Shown here: piece after piece, positions 16,097-25,641 of the stretch
How the letters are laid out: every line of letters starts with the position of its first letter
Position numbering within the stretch: the first letter of the stretch is position 1
Assembly (NCBI RefSeq): GCF_014202975.1
Contig: NZ_JACHHZ010000002.1
Coordinates: forward strand, 1,159,183-1,223,182
Direction of reading: 5' to 3'
Length of the DNA stretch: 64,000 nucleotides
From: Povalibacter uvarum
GTDB taxonomy: Bacteria > Pseudomonadota > Gammaproteobacteria > Steroidobacterales > Steroidobacteraceae
The notes under the pieces: model-generated
The model's database searches: none
Seen by the model: only the letters and a program-made list of their open reading frames with translations
Told to the model about the DNA's origin: nothing
Position numbers and translations under genes: made by a program

Positions 16097-18181
16097 TTAT
16101 TCCGTGCCTTTCCCGGCACCAAGAATCTCATTGGCGATCGACGTCGCGCCGTACACATCGCGAAGTGCGGCGATGATGATGCGCGGGTGGACTGCGACCG
16201 CGCGATTCTTGCGCTCGTCGTACCAGTAGCTGCCGGCGATCGAGTGAATGTTGCCGTCGAAGGCGAGCCCTACGACCCGTCCTTTTGCGTCCACGACGGG
16301 GCTGCCGGAGTTGCCGCCGACGATGTCGTTCGTCGTCGTGTAGTTGAATGGCGTTTGCGGATCGAGTTTGCTGCGCGCGTCGAGCCACGCCTGCGGCAAC
16401 GCGAAGGGATCCTTGCCCGTGGTGCGTTCGTAGAGGCGCGCCAGTGATGTGAACGGCACTACGTCCTCGCCTTTCTCGTTCCATCCTTCGACAGCACCGT
16501 AGCTCACGCGCAGCGTGAAGTTGGCATCCGGGTAGATATTCGTGCCGAGCGCTGCGAAGCGGGCTTTCGCAATGCGCTCCTGGCCCGAGGCGATAGGCGC
16601 CTGCACTTCATCTTCATAGATCTTGCGCAGTCCGCGTGCAGTGGTGTCGATTTCGCGGGCCAGCACGATCATCGGATCGCTCGACGCTGCGACCGCCGAC
16701 GCGCCGCCTTCCCACAGAGTCTTGCGCAGCGCCGGATCGGCGAGCTTGCTGCCGCCGACCAGCTTCGTCGCCAATGAATCGGGCGATTCGCTGCCGAGCA
16801 ACTGGCGCACGACGGGATCATCCGGGCCGAGGATCTCGCGCAGCTTGTCGAGCGAGAAGGACAGCGACATTTCCTCGAAGTCGTTGTGGATCGGTGTGCT
16901 CGCGAGCAGATTTCCTTCGATCTTCGGCAGGTTCGATTCCGCGTATTCGCGCAGGCGCTGCTCGTTGGGCTTCCCGCGTTCAGCGGCACCGCGCACCAGC
17001 TGGCGCGCGTAGGTGAACAGCTTGCTGGAGAAGCCCACGCCGCTTTCGAGATAGAGGTAACGATCGTAGATTTCGCGATAGCGCGTTTCGGCGTTGTCGA
17101 TGTCGGTCCACGCCTTGGCTGCGCCGCCGGCAGCCCGCAACTGATCTTCCTGCTTGCGCTTGGCGTCGAACAGCGCATCGTCCAGCAGGGCGCGCTGGAA
17201 ACCGCGATAGACCTTCAGCGAGTTTTCGACGTGCAGCAACGGGTCCTGACTGATGCGTGCGGGTTCGTCGCCGGTCTTCGACCACTGAATCAGGCGACCG
17301 CGATACTCCGTGTTGCGGATGACGTATGCGGGTACCGACGTGTCACGCTGGAACTGCAGTTGCGCGACCGTGTAGAGACGATTCGTGTTGCCCGGATGTC
17401 CGACGACGAAGACCGGTTCGTTCGCGGCCGGGCCTTCGGCGCGCCACGGGAGATGGTTCGGCGTTCGTGCGGGCTTGCCGTTCTCGTAAACGCGCAGCAG
17501 GCTGAAGTCGAGACACCAGCGCGGGAAGTTGAAGTTGTCGGGATCGCCGCCGAATGCCGCGATCGCTTCATGCGGCGCGAATACCAGGCGCACGTCGTCG
17601 TAACGCTTGTACTTGTAGAGGTGGTACTGGCCACCCTGGTACAGATTCACCGACTCGCAGGCCAGCGCGCCGTGAGGCGACTTCTTCGACGCCGCGGTGC
17701 ATTCGGCTTCGAGGCGGCTCAGCGTCTGCTTCCGTATCGTATTTGCTTTCGCGTCGTCCAGGCCGGCGGTGGCTGCGTTCACCTTGTCCGTGACGTTCTC
17801 GGTCTCCATCAGCACGGAGATCATTTCGGTGGGGCATTTCTTCTCTTCGGAACGCTGGCGCGCGTGGAAGCCCTTGCCGAGCAGATCGTCGTCCTTGCTC
17901 GACAGATCGGCGAGGCATTCGACGACGCAGTGATGGTTCGTCAGGACCATGCCGTCCTTGGAGATGAACGAGCCCGTGCATCCCCCCTCGAGCCGGGTCG
18001 TCGCGCGCTGTACGCGCTGCAGCCAGGCCTCGTTGATGTCGACGTTGTATTTCTGTTTGACGGCGGCCTTCGGGAAATTGAACGTCGTCCACATGCCTTC
18101 GTCTGCCTGAGCAGCGGGCGAGAGGCCGGCGGCGAATACCATTGCTGTGACGAGAAGCGTGTGGGTCGTGCGTTGAGACAT
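16097..18181 (-). CDS. S46 family peptidase (DPP7/DPP11-like)
   Basis: A 694-residue serine dipeptidyl-peptidase with a signal peptide (TAMVFAAGLSPAAQA). The chymotrypsin-like catalytic His is in LTNHHCVVECL (His83/84), and the Ser in VGGNSGSPVVDAKGRVVGLAFDGN near the C-terminus. The AFGGDPDNFNFPRW stretch and the helical insert in the middle are characteristic of S46. These enzymes remove N-terminal dipeptides in the periplasm; specificity (hydrophobic or acidic) cannot be read here. The start is supported by GGGGAT just upstream. It lies between convergent and divergent neighbours and appears monocistronic. Confidence 0.92.
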   Translation of the reverse strand: MSQRTTHTLLVTAMVFAAGLSPAAQADEGMWTTFNFPKAAVKQKYNVDINEAWLQRVQRATTRLEGGCTGSFISKDGMVLTNHHCVVECLADLSSKDDDLLGKGFHARQRSEEKKCPTEMISVLMETENVTDKVNAATAGLDDAKANTIRKQTLSRLEAECTAASKKSPHGALACESVNLYQGGQYHLYKYKRYDDVRLVFAPHEAIAAFGGDPDNFNFPRWCLDFSLLRVYENGKPARTPNHLPWRAEGPAANEPVFVVGHPGNTNRLYTVAQLQFQRDTSVPAYVIRNTEYRGRLIQWSKTGDEPARISQDPLLHVENSLKVYRGFQRALLDDALFDAKRKQEDQLRAAGGAAKAWTDIDNAETRYREIYDRYLYLESGVGFSSKLFTYARQLVRGAAERGKPNEQRLREYAESNLPKIEGNLLASTPIHNDFEEMSLSFSLDKLREILGPDDPVVRQLLGSESPDSLATKLVGGSKLADPALRKTLWEGGASAVAASSDPMIVLAREIDTTARGLRKIYEDEVQAPIASGQERIAKARFAALGTNIYPDANFTLRVSYGAVEGWNEKGEDVVPFTSLARLYERTTGKDPFALPQAWLDARSKLDPQTPFNYTTTNDIVGGNSGSPVVDAKGRVVGLAFDGNIHSIAGSYWYDERKNRAVAVHPRIIIAALRDVYGATSIANEILGAGKGTE

Positions 18182-18253
18182 GCCTATCCCCGCGGGTTGA
18201 AAATGGAATCGGGCCGGCCTGCTGCGCCGCCCGAAGGATTCGCATAGAAGAAA

Positions 18254-18973
18254 TCAGAAGTCGGATTGCATCAAGAGCAAACGGGTTCCTTCCGGCGCTT
18301 CCACGATGGCGTTGGTCGCGTCGTCCAGACTGTCCGGCATCTCGTCCGAGAGCTTCAAACCCCGTTCCTTCAGCCGCGCCAGGCGCTCGCGCATATCGGG
18401 GTCTTCGAAAGTGAGGACGGGCTGGCGCAAAGCCCGCGTCCGGTACAGCCCGAGATTGAGGTGATCGCTGGTGACCGGCGTCCGGGAAAACGGCTGCGAT
18501 TCCTCATCCATCGCGACGAAGCCGAGGGGTTCCCAGAAAGCCCGACTCGCCGCGGCATCGCGCACCGGGATACCGAACTCGGTGAAGTAGCCGCACGTCG
18601 TAGCGATCTCCGCGTCGGTAGCCGGTGGCGAGAATGTGCGGGCCTCGACGAGGCTCACGCAGATGCCGCCTGGATCGGTGAACGCTGCCTGGTTGAAGAC
18701 ATCGGTGCCGAGACGCTCCTGATCGAACTGGATGCCTGCTTCGCGGAGCGCCTCGATGCTGCGAGAGAGTTGCGGCAGCACGAAGGTCAGTGCGGGCGAA
18801 CGGATGTACGCACCATGCAAGCCGAGAAACAGCCGCCCGTCAGTGATGACTGCATAAGGGTAGGGCCAGGTCTCGCTCACACTCGTCTGCTGAAACCCCA
18901 ATGATTCGTAAAACTCGAGCGACGCCTGGATATCCGGTGTGTGCACGCTGATTTCGAGGAAGCGGCCGAGCAT
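18254..18973 (-). CDS. VOC (glyoxalase/dioxygenase fold) protein
   Basis: A 239-residue protein with two VOC modules. It begins MLGRFLEISVHTPDIQASLEFYESLGF, and the second half repeats the pattern with GYFTEFGIPVRDAAASRAFWEPLGF. Metal-ligand positions are plausible but cannot be fixed by eye. The start is the ATG at 18973, which lies two bases after the hemH stop on the same strand; the longer open frame upstream runs through hemH and is discarded. Probably co-transcribed with hemH. Substrate unknown. Confidence 0.82.
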   Translation of the reverse strand: MLGRFLEISVHTPDIQASLEFYESLGFQQTSVSETWPYPYAVITDGRLFLGLHGAYIRSPALTFVLPQLSRSIEALREAGIQFDQERLGTDVFNQAAFTDPGGICVSLVEARTFSPPATDAEIATTCGYFTEFGIPVRDAAASRAFWEPLGFVAMDEESQPFSRTPVTSDHLNLGLYRTRALRQPVLTFEDPDMRERLARLKERGLKLSDEMPDSLDDATNAIVEAPEGTRLLLMQSDF

Positions 18974-18975
18974 GA

Positions 18976-20061
18976 TCAGCGGCCCGCGCCGCCACGCACC
19001 GCGCGCGCTTTGCTCTGCGGATCCGCGACTTCCGACACCGGCCAGCCTTGCGCATGACGCAGGGTGAGGTCGGCGAGCAGCTGAACGTGGGCCGGCGTGG
19101 CGTTCAATGCAGGAATGTAGTCGTACGCTTCGCCGCCGTTCTCCAGGAAGGGCGCGCGATTGCGAATCTCGATTTCTTCGAGGGTTTCGAGGCAGTCCGT
19201 CGCGAAGCCGGGGCACACCACGCTGATGCGCTTCGGACCTTCTTTCGCGTACCGCAGCAAGAGCTCGTCGGTGTAGGGGCGCAGCCATTCCTCCCGGCCG
19301 ACCTGCGATTGGAAACTCACGCTCCAGTCGCCTTCGGCGAGGCCGAGACGCTCGCTGACCAATCGAGCCGTCTTCAGGCACTGGCAGTGATAGGGATCGC
19401 CTGCGAGCAGGTAGCTGCGAGGCACGCCATGGAATGAGAACAGCAAGTGCTTGCGCCCGTGCGTCTGCCAATGCGCCTGAATGCTTGCGGCGAGGGCGGC
19501 GATGTATGCGCCGTCATCGTGGTACTGGGTGATGAACCGGAATTCGGGCAGCCAGCGAAAGCGCTGCAGTGTCCGGGTGACGCGGTCGAAGACGGACGCT
19601 GTCGTCGTGCCCGAGTACTGGGGATAGAGCGGCAGCACGATGAGACGGCGAACTCCTTCGCGATGCATTCGTTCGAGCGTTCCGGGAATGTCGGGCGAGC
19701 CGTAGCTCATGCCGAGGCCGACGACGACTCTTCCCTGTCCCAGCCGTTCGGTGAGTTCCTTCTCGAGACCTACGGCGAGCGCCTTGGTGTGCAGCAGAAG
19801 GGGAGAGCCCTGCGGGGTCCAGATTTGCTGGTACGCGTGCGCGCTCTTGCTCGGTCGAATACGCAGGATCACGCCGTGGAGGATCAGCCACCAGAGCCAG
19901 CGGGGTGATTCGATGACGCGGGCGTCCCAGAGGAACTCCGCGAGAAAGCGCCGCACGTCGCCAGGGCTGGGAGAGTCGGGCGTGCCCAGATTGACCAGCA
20001 GGACGCCGGTACGGGGCGCGGAGGCGTGGTCGAAGTCTGACAGGCCGAGGTAATCGGGCAT
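18976..20061 (-). CDS. hemH: Ferrochelatase
   Basis: A 361-residue enzyme that inserts Fe2+ into protoporphyrin IX, the last step of heme synthesis. Visible motifs are GVLLVNLGTPDSPSPGDVRRFLAEFLWD at the N-terminus, PLYPQYSGTTTASVFD, the catalytic His region LLFSFHGVPRSYLLAGDPYHCQC, the glutamate-containing segment ETLEEIEIRNRAPFLENGGE, and YIPALN at the end. Length is normal for bacterial HemH. The following VOC gene starts two bases after the stop. No other heme gene lies nearby. Confidence 0.94.
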   Translation of the reverse strand: MPDYLGLSDFDHASAPRTGVLLVNLGTPDSPSPGDVRRFLAEFLWDARVIESPRWLWWLILHGVILRIRPSKSAHAYQQIWTPQGSPLLLHTKALAVGLEKELTERLGQGRVVVGLGMSYGSPDIPGTLERMHREGVRRLIVLPLYPQYSGTTTASVFDRVTRTLQRFRWLPEFRFITQYHDDGAYIAALAASIQAHWQTHGRKHLLFSFHGVPRSYLLAGDPYHCQCLKTARLVSERLGLAEGDWSVSFQSQVGREEWLRPYTDELLLRYAKEGPKRISVVCPGFATDCLETLEEIEIRNRAPFLENGGEAYDYIPALNATPAHVQLLADLTLRHAQGWPVSEVADPQSKARAVRGGAGR

Positions 20062-20127
20062 GAGGAACGCGGTCGTGGTCGAGGCGCCGTAGTCTGGCGT
20101 AACGGCTCCCGCAAGTCATGACCGCCC

Positions 20128-20160
20128 AAAAAAACGAACCCCGCACTAGGCGGGGTTCGT
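20128..20160 (-). terminator. Rho-independent terminator of PEP-CTERM gene
   Basis: On the minus strand ACGAACCCCGC, a short loop and GCGGGGTTCGT form an 11-bp stem followed by a run of seven T. It lies 25 bp after the PEP-CTERM gene and before hemH, so it separates the two transcripts. Confidence 0.88.
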
Positions 20161-20184
20161 GGGGAGCTTTGAGAAGCTTCTGGC

Positions 20185-20727
20185 TTACTTGGCGGCCTTC
20201 CGGCGGCGGGCGGTCAGGCCCACGCCGAGGAGTCCGAGACCGAGCAGCGCCAGCGTTGCGGGTTCCGGAACGGCTGCTGCTGCAGCGTAGCCGTTGGCAA
20301 CCAGGCTCGAGCCGCCGAAGATGAAGTCGCCGAACACGGAGGTGATGGTCACGCTCAGTGTGCCGAAGGCGTTCAGTTCGAGCAGGCCGGCAATCGACCA
20401 GCCCTGGTAGGCGTCGTTGCCGAAGTTGAAGACGACGCGGTCGCCGAGCACGCCCGGGATGTCGACGAAGGCGGCTTCGAGGTCGTACCACTTGTCAGCG
20501 GCATCGTCATACAGGTCGATGCTCAGCAGGAAGTCCGTGACCACATCCGTGCCGACGCGGAAGCCGTCGAGCGTGATGTCGTGCGAGTAGTCCAGCGACT
20601 TGCCGGCGGTGAGCGTCTGTCCACCCGCCACGCTGCTGTCCCAGGTAGCCGGGATGTAGGACGCGTTGGCGACGCCGGAGAACCCTACGACGGCGGCCAG
20701 TGCGATGAGAATCTTCTGAAGGGACAT
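20185..20727 (-). CDS. PEP-CTERM sorting domain protein
   Basis: A 180-residue exported protein. The N-terminus is a signal peptide (KILIALAAVVGFSGVANA) and the C-terminus is a PEP-CTERM anchor: VPEPATLALLGLGLLGVGL followed by the basic tail TARRRKAAK. The ATG at 20727 is chosen because of the GGGGAG ribosome site before it. The mature part is about 125 residues of predicted beta structure without a known domain. PEP-CTERM proteins are cut and exported through exosortase (EpsH/XrtA), so an exosortase should be present elsewhere in the genome. A strong terminator follows. Confidence 0.88.
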   Translation of the reverse strand: MSLQKILIALAAVVGFSGVANASYIPATWDSSVAGGQTLTAGKSLDYSHDITLDGFRVGTDVVTDFLLSIDLYDDAADKWYDLEAAFVDIPGVLGDRVVFNFGNDAYQGWSIAGLLELNAFGTLSVTITSVFGDFIFGGSSLVANGYAAAAAVPEPATLALLGLGLLGVGLTARRRKAAK

Positions 20728-21317
20728 GTTTCGTTGCTCCCCAAGGCCAGACAAGAACAGGAAAAAGGGCGTTGGCTTTGTTGTCCTGTAAGAGTGCAAC
20801 GAGCGTGCCGTTCCTGGAATTATCTTTAAATTCATAAGCTTGAAAAAATCGCATGACGTTCGTAGTCGGACGGCTGTAATGACCCCCGACAGGCGACATA
20901 ACACACCAAAGGCACTTCCACACCGGGTCGATGAAAGGTCAGTGAGGGAGTTTTCCGGCCTTTGTCGCTTTACTCAGTAGGACACGCGTGCGGTGACATG
21001 GACCACCTCACAAGGACCCGAATGGTTCGGGGCATGCAAACGGGCAGGGATGCCCTTCAGATTTTTCAGGTGCCAGCCGGCCGAGCCCACGATTCGCTAC
21101 TGCCCCCCTCCCCGGGATCGTGATGCTCTGTCGGACGGCATGTTGCCTTCACCCCAATGCTGTGGGGTTCGGGCAGCTGCCTGGGACGGCGGTCGGTTGT
21201 GACGGATGCGCTACCGCCCAAGCGTTTCCCGGCACTTCCGGCCGCCTCCGCTTTAGGAGAAGCGGTTGCCGGTTAGCGGTTGGCGGTTAGTTCAGAAACG
21301 GAACATTAACCCGGTCG
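20728..21317. other. 590-bp intergenic region with few recognisable features
   Basis: Between the PEP-CTERM gene and the thiolase gene. The first ~100 bp should hold the PEP-CTERM promoter. The remainder has no reading frame with credible composition; a 69-codon frame at 20993-21202 lacks a ribosome site and similarity to anything I know. A heptad block lies at 21262-21289. A small RNA is possible but not supported by a clear hairpin. Confidence 0.4.
21262..21289. repeat. Heptad repeat, site 5, single arm
   Basis: GCGGTTG, CCGGTTA, GCGGTTG and GCGGTTA in tandem, preceded by GAGAA and followed by GTTCAGAAA, just after the end of the minus-strand thiolase gene. No partner arm was found within 300 bp. 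Confidence 0.8.
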
Positions 21318-22595
21318 CTACCGCTCCAGGATTGCTGTTACGCCCATGCCGCCGGCGGTGCAGATCGAGATCAGACCGCGGCCCTTTCCTCGTTGAGCCA
21401 ATAATTTTGCCAGTGTTGCCACGATTCGCGCGCCCGTCGCTGCGAAGGGATGGCCGATCGCCACGCTGCCGCCCTTCAGATTCATCTTGCTGCGGTCGAT
21501 CGGGCCCAGCGGCTCGCTGAGGCCCAGCCGCTCGCGGCAGAACTGCGGCGATTCCCACGCCTTCAGCGTACAGAGCACCTGCGCTTCGAAAGCCTCGTGG
21601 ATTTCATACACATCGAAGTCCTGCAGGCGCAGGCCCGCGTCGCTGAGCATGCGCGGCACCGCGTACGCGGGCGCCATCAGCAATCCTTCCTTGTTGACGA
21701 AATCGACGGCAGCGACCTTGCCGTACGTGAGATACGCGAGCACTGGCAGGCCGCGGCTGCGCGCCCAGTCTTCGCTGGCGAGAAGCACTGCCGAAGCGCC
21801 GTCCGTCATCGGTGTCGAATTGCCGGCGGTCAAAGTGCCGGTCGCATCGAACGAGGGCTTGAGCTTCGCGAGCTTTTCGATCGACGTGTCGCGACGCACG
21901 TTGTTGTCGCGCTTCAGTCCGGCGAACTCGACGATCAGGTCATCGTAAAACCCTTCGTCGTACGCAGCTGCAGCCTTGAGATGACTGTGCAGTGCGAGCT
22001 GGTCCTGCTCTTCGCGCGAGATCTGCCAAGTCTTCGCCATCTGTTCGCAACTCTGTCCCATCGACAAACCCGTGCGCGGCTCGCTCACGCCCGGCAATTG
22101 CGGTTTGAAGTGTTTCGGACGCACGCCGAACCAGGGCCCGATGCGTTCGCCGAGACTTCTTCCGCGGGCGCTCGCGAGCAGCAGCTTGCGATAAGAATCC
22201 GGATAGACGATCGGCACATCGCTCGCGGTATCGACGCCGGCCGCGATCGCGGAATCGATCTGGCCCGCGGCGATCTTGAGTCCCAGGATGATCGCCGTCT
22301 CGAGGCTCGTGCCGCACGCGCGCTGCAGGTCGAATGCGGGTGTTTCCGGAGCGAGGCCGCTGCCCAGCACGGCCTCACGCGTGAGATTGAAATCGCGCGA
22401 ATGCTTGAGCACCGCGCCTGCGCCGACATCGCCGAGCGTCTCGCCTTTGAGCTGATAACGATCGACCACTCCGCGCAATGCTGCTGTCAGCATGTCCTGG
22501 TTGCTGGCCTGTGCGTACGCGCCCATCGAGCGGGCGAAGGGGATGCGCATGCCGCCGATGATGGCGACCCGTCGAGGGGAAGATCCGACAATCAT
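21318..22595 (-). CDS. Acetyl-CoA C-acyltransferase (thiolase)
   Basis: A 425-residue thiolase of the type that cleaves 3-ketoacyl-CoA in fatty acid oxidation, similar to the FadI/FadA group. Catalytic residues are visible: nucleophile Cys94 in LQRACGTSLET, His in IHEAFEAQ, His in GHPFAATGAR and the general-base Cys in ICTAGGMGV. Length fits. The partner enoyl-CoA hydratase/3-hydroxyacyl-CoA dehydrogenase gene is not adjacent. The gene is divergent from the MATE exporter with a short gap of about 75 bp. The start ATG at 22595 gives MIVGSSPRRVAIIGGMRIPF, a normal N-terminus. Confidence 0.92.
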   Translation of the reverse strand: MIVGSSPRRVAIIGGMRIPFARSMGAYAQASNQDMLTAALRGVVDRYQLKGETLGDVGAGAVLKHSRDFNLTREAVLGSGLAPETPAFDLQRACGTSLETAIILGLKIAAGQIDSAIAAGVDTASDVPIVYPDSYRKLLLASARGRSLGERIGPWFGVRPKHFKPQLPGVSEPRTGLSMGQSCEQMAKTWQISREEQDQLALHSHLKAAAAYDEGFYDDLIVEFAGLKRDNNVRRDTSIEKLAKLKPSFDATGTLTAGNSTPMTDGASAVLLASEDWARSRGLPVLAYLTYGKVAAVDFVNKEGLLMAPAYAVPRMLSDAGLRLQDFDVYEIHEAFEAQVLCTLKAWESPQFCRERLGLSEPLGPIDRSKMNLKGGSVAIGHPFAATGARIVATLAKLLAQRGKGRGLISICTAGGMGVTAILER

Positions 22596-22671
22596 GCGAG
22601 CCTCGCTATGAGAGAATCGGCGGGCTGAGAAGAATGCCGCGCCGTTTTGGCCGGGTCAAAGCTTGATCCCG

Positions 22672-24054
22672 ATGTCTACCCCTCCCACTCGCGCGCAGAT
22701 CGTTGCGGACGCCGCTTCCATCGCGCGTCTGGGCGGTCCGTTGCTCATCAACAATCTTGCCGCGGCGGGTATGTCGTTCACCGACACGGTCATGGCCGGA
22801 CAGCTCGGCGCGCGGGATCTTGCTGGTCTTGCCATCGGCGCTGCCTGGTACAACCTGTTCCTCTTCATCGGAATGGGTCTCTTCATGGCCGTCTCGCCTG
22901 CAGTCGCGCATGCGTACGGCGCAGAGGATCCGCGTCGCGTCACTCGCTACATGAGGCAATCCTGGTGGCTCGCGTTGGTGACAGCCTGCGTGCTGGTCGC
23001 GGGCATGTGGCAAGCGCGCTGGTTCCTGCCGATGATCGGCATCACCCCGGACATTCTGCCGGTCGCAATCGGGTATGCAGAAGCCATCAGCTGGGGATTG
23101 CCAGGGATGCTCGCGTTCTTTTCGCTGCGGTATGTCAGCGAGGGCATCGGGCACACGCGGCCCATCATGTTCATCGCAAGTGCCGCGCTCGTCTTCAACG
23201 TGTTCGCAAACTGGGTTTTCATGTACGGGAAATTCGGGATGCCCAAACTCGGAGCGGTCGGCTGCGGAGTCGCATCCGCGATTGCGATGTGGCTGATGTT
23301 TGGCGCCATGTGCTGGTACGTGAAGTGGCAGAAGCTGTACCGACCGTACGCGTTCTTCGATCGGATCGATCGGCCGGAGCTGCGAACGCTCGGCGAACTT
23401 CTGCGCCTCGGCGTCCCGATCTCCGGCAGCATCCTCGCCGAGGGCGGCCTGTTCGTGGCTGCGGCGTTGTTGATGGGCTCGATGGGGGCAGTGACGGCGA
23501 GCGCGCATCAGATCGCACTCAACTACGCGAGCTTCATGTTCATGATCCCGCTGGCGATCAGTTCTGCCACGACCATCCATGTAGGGCACACGATCGGGCG
23601 CGGCGAGATTGCTCATGCCCGCAGCGCTGGATTCACGGGAATCGGCATGTGTTCCATCGTGATGGCGATCTCCGCCTGCTTCATGGTGCTGTTGAACGAC
23701 CAGATCGCGTCGCTCTATACGCGCGATGTGGTCGTGCGCGATCTGGCCGCCACGCTTTTGCTGGCTGCTGCCGTGTTCCAGATTTCCGACGGCGTGCAAG
23801 TGGGGGCTGCAGGCGCGCTGCGAGGATTCAAGGACACCGCGATTCCCATGGCGCTTTGCTGGTTCTCCTACTGGGCCGTGGGATTTTCGCTCGCGTACGT
23901 GATGGGTGTCGTGCGCGGGGGCGGGCCTGTGCTGGTCTGGGCTGGTCTGATCGCCGGGCTCGCCGTATGTTCGGTGTTGCTGGTCACGCGCTACACGAGC
24001 ATCACGAAATCACGCGTCCGCGCGGCGACGGATCACTCGTCATTTGTGCGATAG
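22672..24054 (+). CDS. MATE family efflux transporter
   Basis: A 460-residue membrane protein with about 12 hydrophobic segments, similar to NorM-type MATE exporters that expel cationic drugs or metabolites in exchange for Na+ or H+. Typical stretches are GGPLLINNLAAAGMSFTDTVMAGQLGARDLAGLAIG and the internal repeat beginning LGVPISGSILAEGGLFVAAALLMGSMG. The ATG at 22672 is preferred over a TTG at 22663. The stop overlaps the end of the convergent DUF2845 gene by 22 bp. No regulator is adjacent, so the substrate is unknown. Confidence 0.9.
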   Translation: MSTPPTRAQIVADAASIARLGGPLLINNLAAAGMSFTDTVMAGQLGARDLAGLAIGAAWYNLFLFIGMGLFMAVSPAVAHAYGAEDPRRVTRYMRQSWWLALVTACVLVAGMWQARWFLPMIGITPDILPVAIGYAEAISWGLPGMLAFFSLRYVSEGIGHTRPIMFIASAALVFNVFANWVFMYGKFGMPKLGAVGCGVASAIAMWLMFGAMCWYVKWQKLYRPYAFFDRIDRPELRTLGELLRLGVPISGSILAEGGLFVAAALLMGSMGAVTASAHQIALNYASFMFMIPLAISSATTIHVGHTIGRGEIAHARSAGFTGIGMCSIVMAISACFMVLLNDQIASLYTRDVVVRDLAATLLLAAAVFQISDGVQVGAAGALRGFKDTAIPMALCWFSYWAVGFSLAYVMGVVRGGGPVLVWAGLIAGLAVCSVLLVTRYTSITKSRVRAATDHSSFVR

Positions 24055-24374
24055 CCGTAGCCGAGCGTCTCGATTTCTTCGACGAGGCCGTCGACGAACC
24101 GCACGCGCCGCATCAATTTGTACGGCCCGAAGTTGTACGTCCAGACTTCGACCGGCACTTCGACCATCGCATCGCCGTAGTAATAGTAGCGGCCGTTGAG
24201 GAAGTACGAAGGCCGACGCAGGATCGAACGCGACTGCACATCGCTGGGTTCACCGCAGAGATCGCGCACCGCGCTGATCGTGTCGCCATCGCTGATCAGG
24301 CGGCTGCCGCAGCGCATCGCATCGGCGAAGGCCGATGGGCTGATGAGCAGTGCAAGGACGATCAGAGTACGCAT
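24033..24374 (-). CDS. DUF2845 secreted protein
   Basis: A 113-residue protein with a signal peptide (RTLIVLALLISPSAFADA) followed by the DUF2845 core MRCGSRLISDGDTISAVRDLCGEPS and WTYNFGPYKLMRRVRFVDGLVEEIETLGYGY. Two cysteines (in RCGS and LCGE) probably form a disulfide. The ATG at 24374 is used because it begins the signal peptide; an upstream ATG at 24419 would add an atypical sequence. The 3' end overlaps the convergent MATE gene by 22 bp. Function unknown; the family is common in gammaproteobacteria. Confidence 0.8.
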   Translation of the reverse strand: MRTLIVLALLISPSAFADAMRCGSRLISDGDTISAVRDLCGEPSDVQSRSILRRPSYFLNGRYYYYGDAMVEVPVEVWTYNFGPYKLMRRVRFVDGLVEEIETLGYGYRTNDE

Positions 24375-24455
24375 GAACGGGATCGTGTGACTGCCGTGAT
24401 GAACGAAAGATGAAGGCAAACCGATCAGTTCTGCCCAGCCAATTGGCCTCGCGCC

Positions 24456-25625
24456 TCAGGCCTCGAGCCTCCCCCCAATACAGTTCTCATAGAGCCGCGC
24501 AAACTTCTCGACGCTCATCGGCAGCGGATTACCGCCCGTCGACGGATCGTCGAATGCCTGGGGAGCGAAGGCGGCAGCGTGCTCCGGACGAACGCCGATG
24601 TCGGCCAGCGTCCGCGGAATCTCGATCATCTGTCGCAGCTCGAGAATCCACTCCATCACGCCGTCGAAAGAATGTTTGCGAAGACCAAGGAATGCGGCGA
24701 GCCGCACCATCTTGTCCTCGATGGCCTGCCGATTCCACGCCAGCACGTAAGGCATGACGACTGCGTTCGTGAGACCGTGATGAGTGTTGAGATTCGCGGA
24801 ACACGGATGACTCAGGCTGTGCATTGCACCGAGACCCTTCTGGAATGCGGTCGCGCCCATCGATGACGCCACCATCATGTGGGAACGGGCTTCGAGATTG
24901 CTGCCTTCCTTCACGGCGACGGGCAGCCATTCCTTGATGAGCCGCATGCCTTCGACGGCTATGCCTTCCGCCATCGGATGATAGAAGGGCGAGCAGTAGG
25001 CTTCGAGATTGTGTGACAGCGCATCCATGCCGACGGCCGCTGTCACCTTCGGCGGCAGCCCGAGCGTGAGCTGCGGATCGGCGATCACGAGGGCGGGCTG
25101 CATCTTCGGATGAAAGATGATCTTCTTCGTGTGATCGCGCACGTCGGTGATCACCGAGGCGCGGCCTACTTCGGAGCCCGTGCCCGAAGTCGTCGGTACA
25201 GCGACCGTCGGCGCGATTCCGGCGACGTTCACGCGGGTGAACCAGTCTTCGCGATCTTCGAAATCCCAGATCGGACGCGACTGCCCGACCATCAGGGCGA
25301 TGGCCTTGCCTGCATCGAGTGCGCTGCCGCCGCCGAACGCGATGACGCCGTCATAGCCGCGCTGGTGATAGAGCGCGACGCCCGCTGTGATGTTCGCTTC
25401 GACCGGATTCGCCTGAACCGATGAAAACACTTCGCACGGCAGTCCGGCCTGCCGGCACCGCTCGACGGCGTCGGCGATCATGGGCAGCGCGGCCAGCCCC
25501 GGGTCCGTGACCAGCAGAGGCTTGCGAATGCCGAGCGTCTTGCAGGCGTCCGGGAGTTCAGCGATGCGACCCGCGCCGAAGCGGATCGATGTCGGGTAGT
25601 TCCAGTTGCTTCGCAGGGTGGTCAT
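24456..25625 (-). CDS. Iron-containing alcohol dehydrogenase
   Basis: A 389-residue group III (Fe-dependent) NAD(P)-linked alcohol dehydrogenase. The cofactor-binding motif is DGVIAFGGGSALDAGKAIAL. Metal ligands lie in GMDALSHNLEAYCSPFYHPMAEG and the signature MHSLSHPCSANLNTHHG. The ATG at 25625 lies 17 bp after the aldehyde dehydrogenase stop on the same strand and gives MTTLRSNWNYPTSIRFGAGR, a normal start. Position in a cluster of permease, GS-like, ALDH and this gene suggests it oxidises the hydroxyl group of an amino alcohol or its gamma-glutamyl amide (inference). Confidence 0.88.
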   Translation of the reverse strand: MTTLRSNWNYPTSIRFGAGRIAELPDACKTLGIRKPLLVTDPGLAALPMIADAVERCRQAGLPCEVFSSVQANPVEANITAGVALYHQRGYDGVIAFGGGSALDAGKAIALMVGQSRPIWDFEDREDWFTRVNVAGIAPTVAVPTTSGTGSEVGRASVITDVRDHTKKIIFHPKMQPALVIADPQLTLGLPPKVTAAVGMDALSHNLEAYCSPFYHPMAEGIAVEGMRLIKEWLPVAVKEGSNLEARSHMMVASSMGATAFQKGLGAMHSLSHPCSANLNTHHGLTNAVVMPYVLAWNRQAIEDKMVRLAAFLGLRKHSFDGVMEWILELRQMIEIPRTLADIGVRPEHAAAFAPQAFDDPSTGGNPLPMSVEKFARLYENCIGGRLEA

Positions 25626-25641
25626 GGCGCGCAGCCTCGGA

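Noticed and set aside
18974..19471. N-terminal extension of the VOC gene into hemH
   Set aside because: It would overlap most of hemH in another frame; the ATG at 18973 gives the proper VOC start.
20993..21202. 69-codon reading frame in the gap after the PEP-CTERM gene
   Set aside because: No ribosome site, no recognisable motif and low codon plausibility; treated as noncoding.
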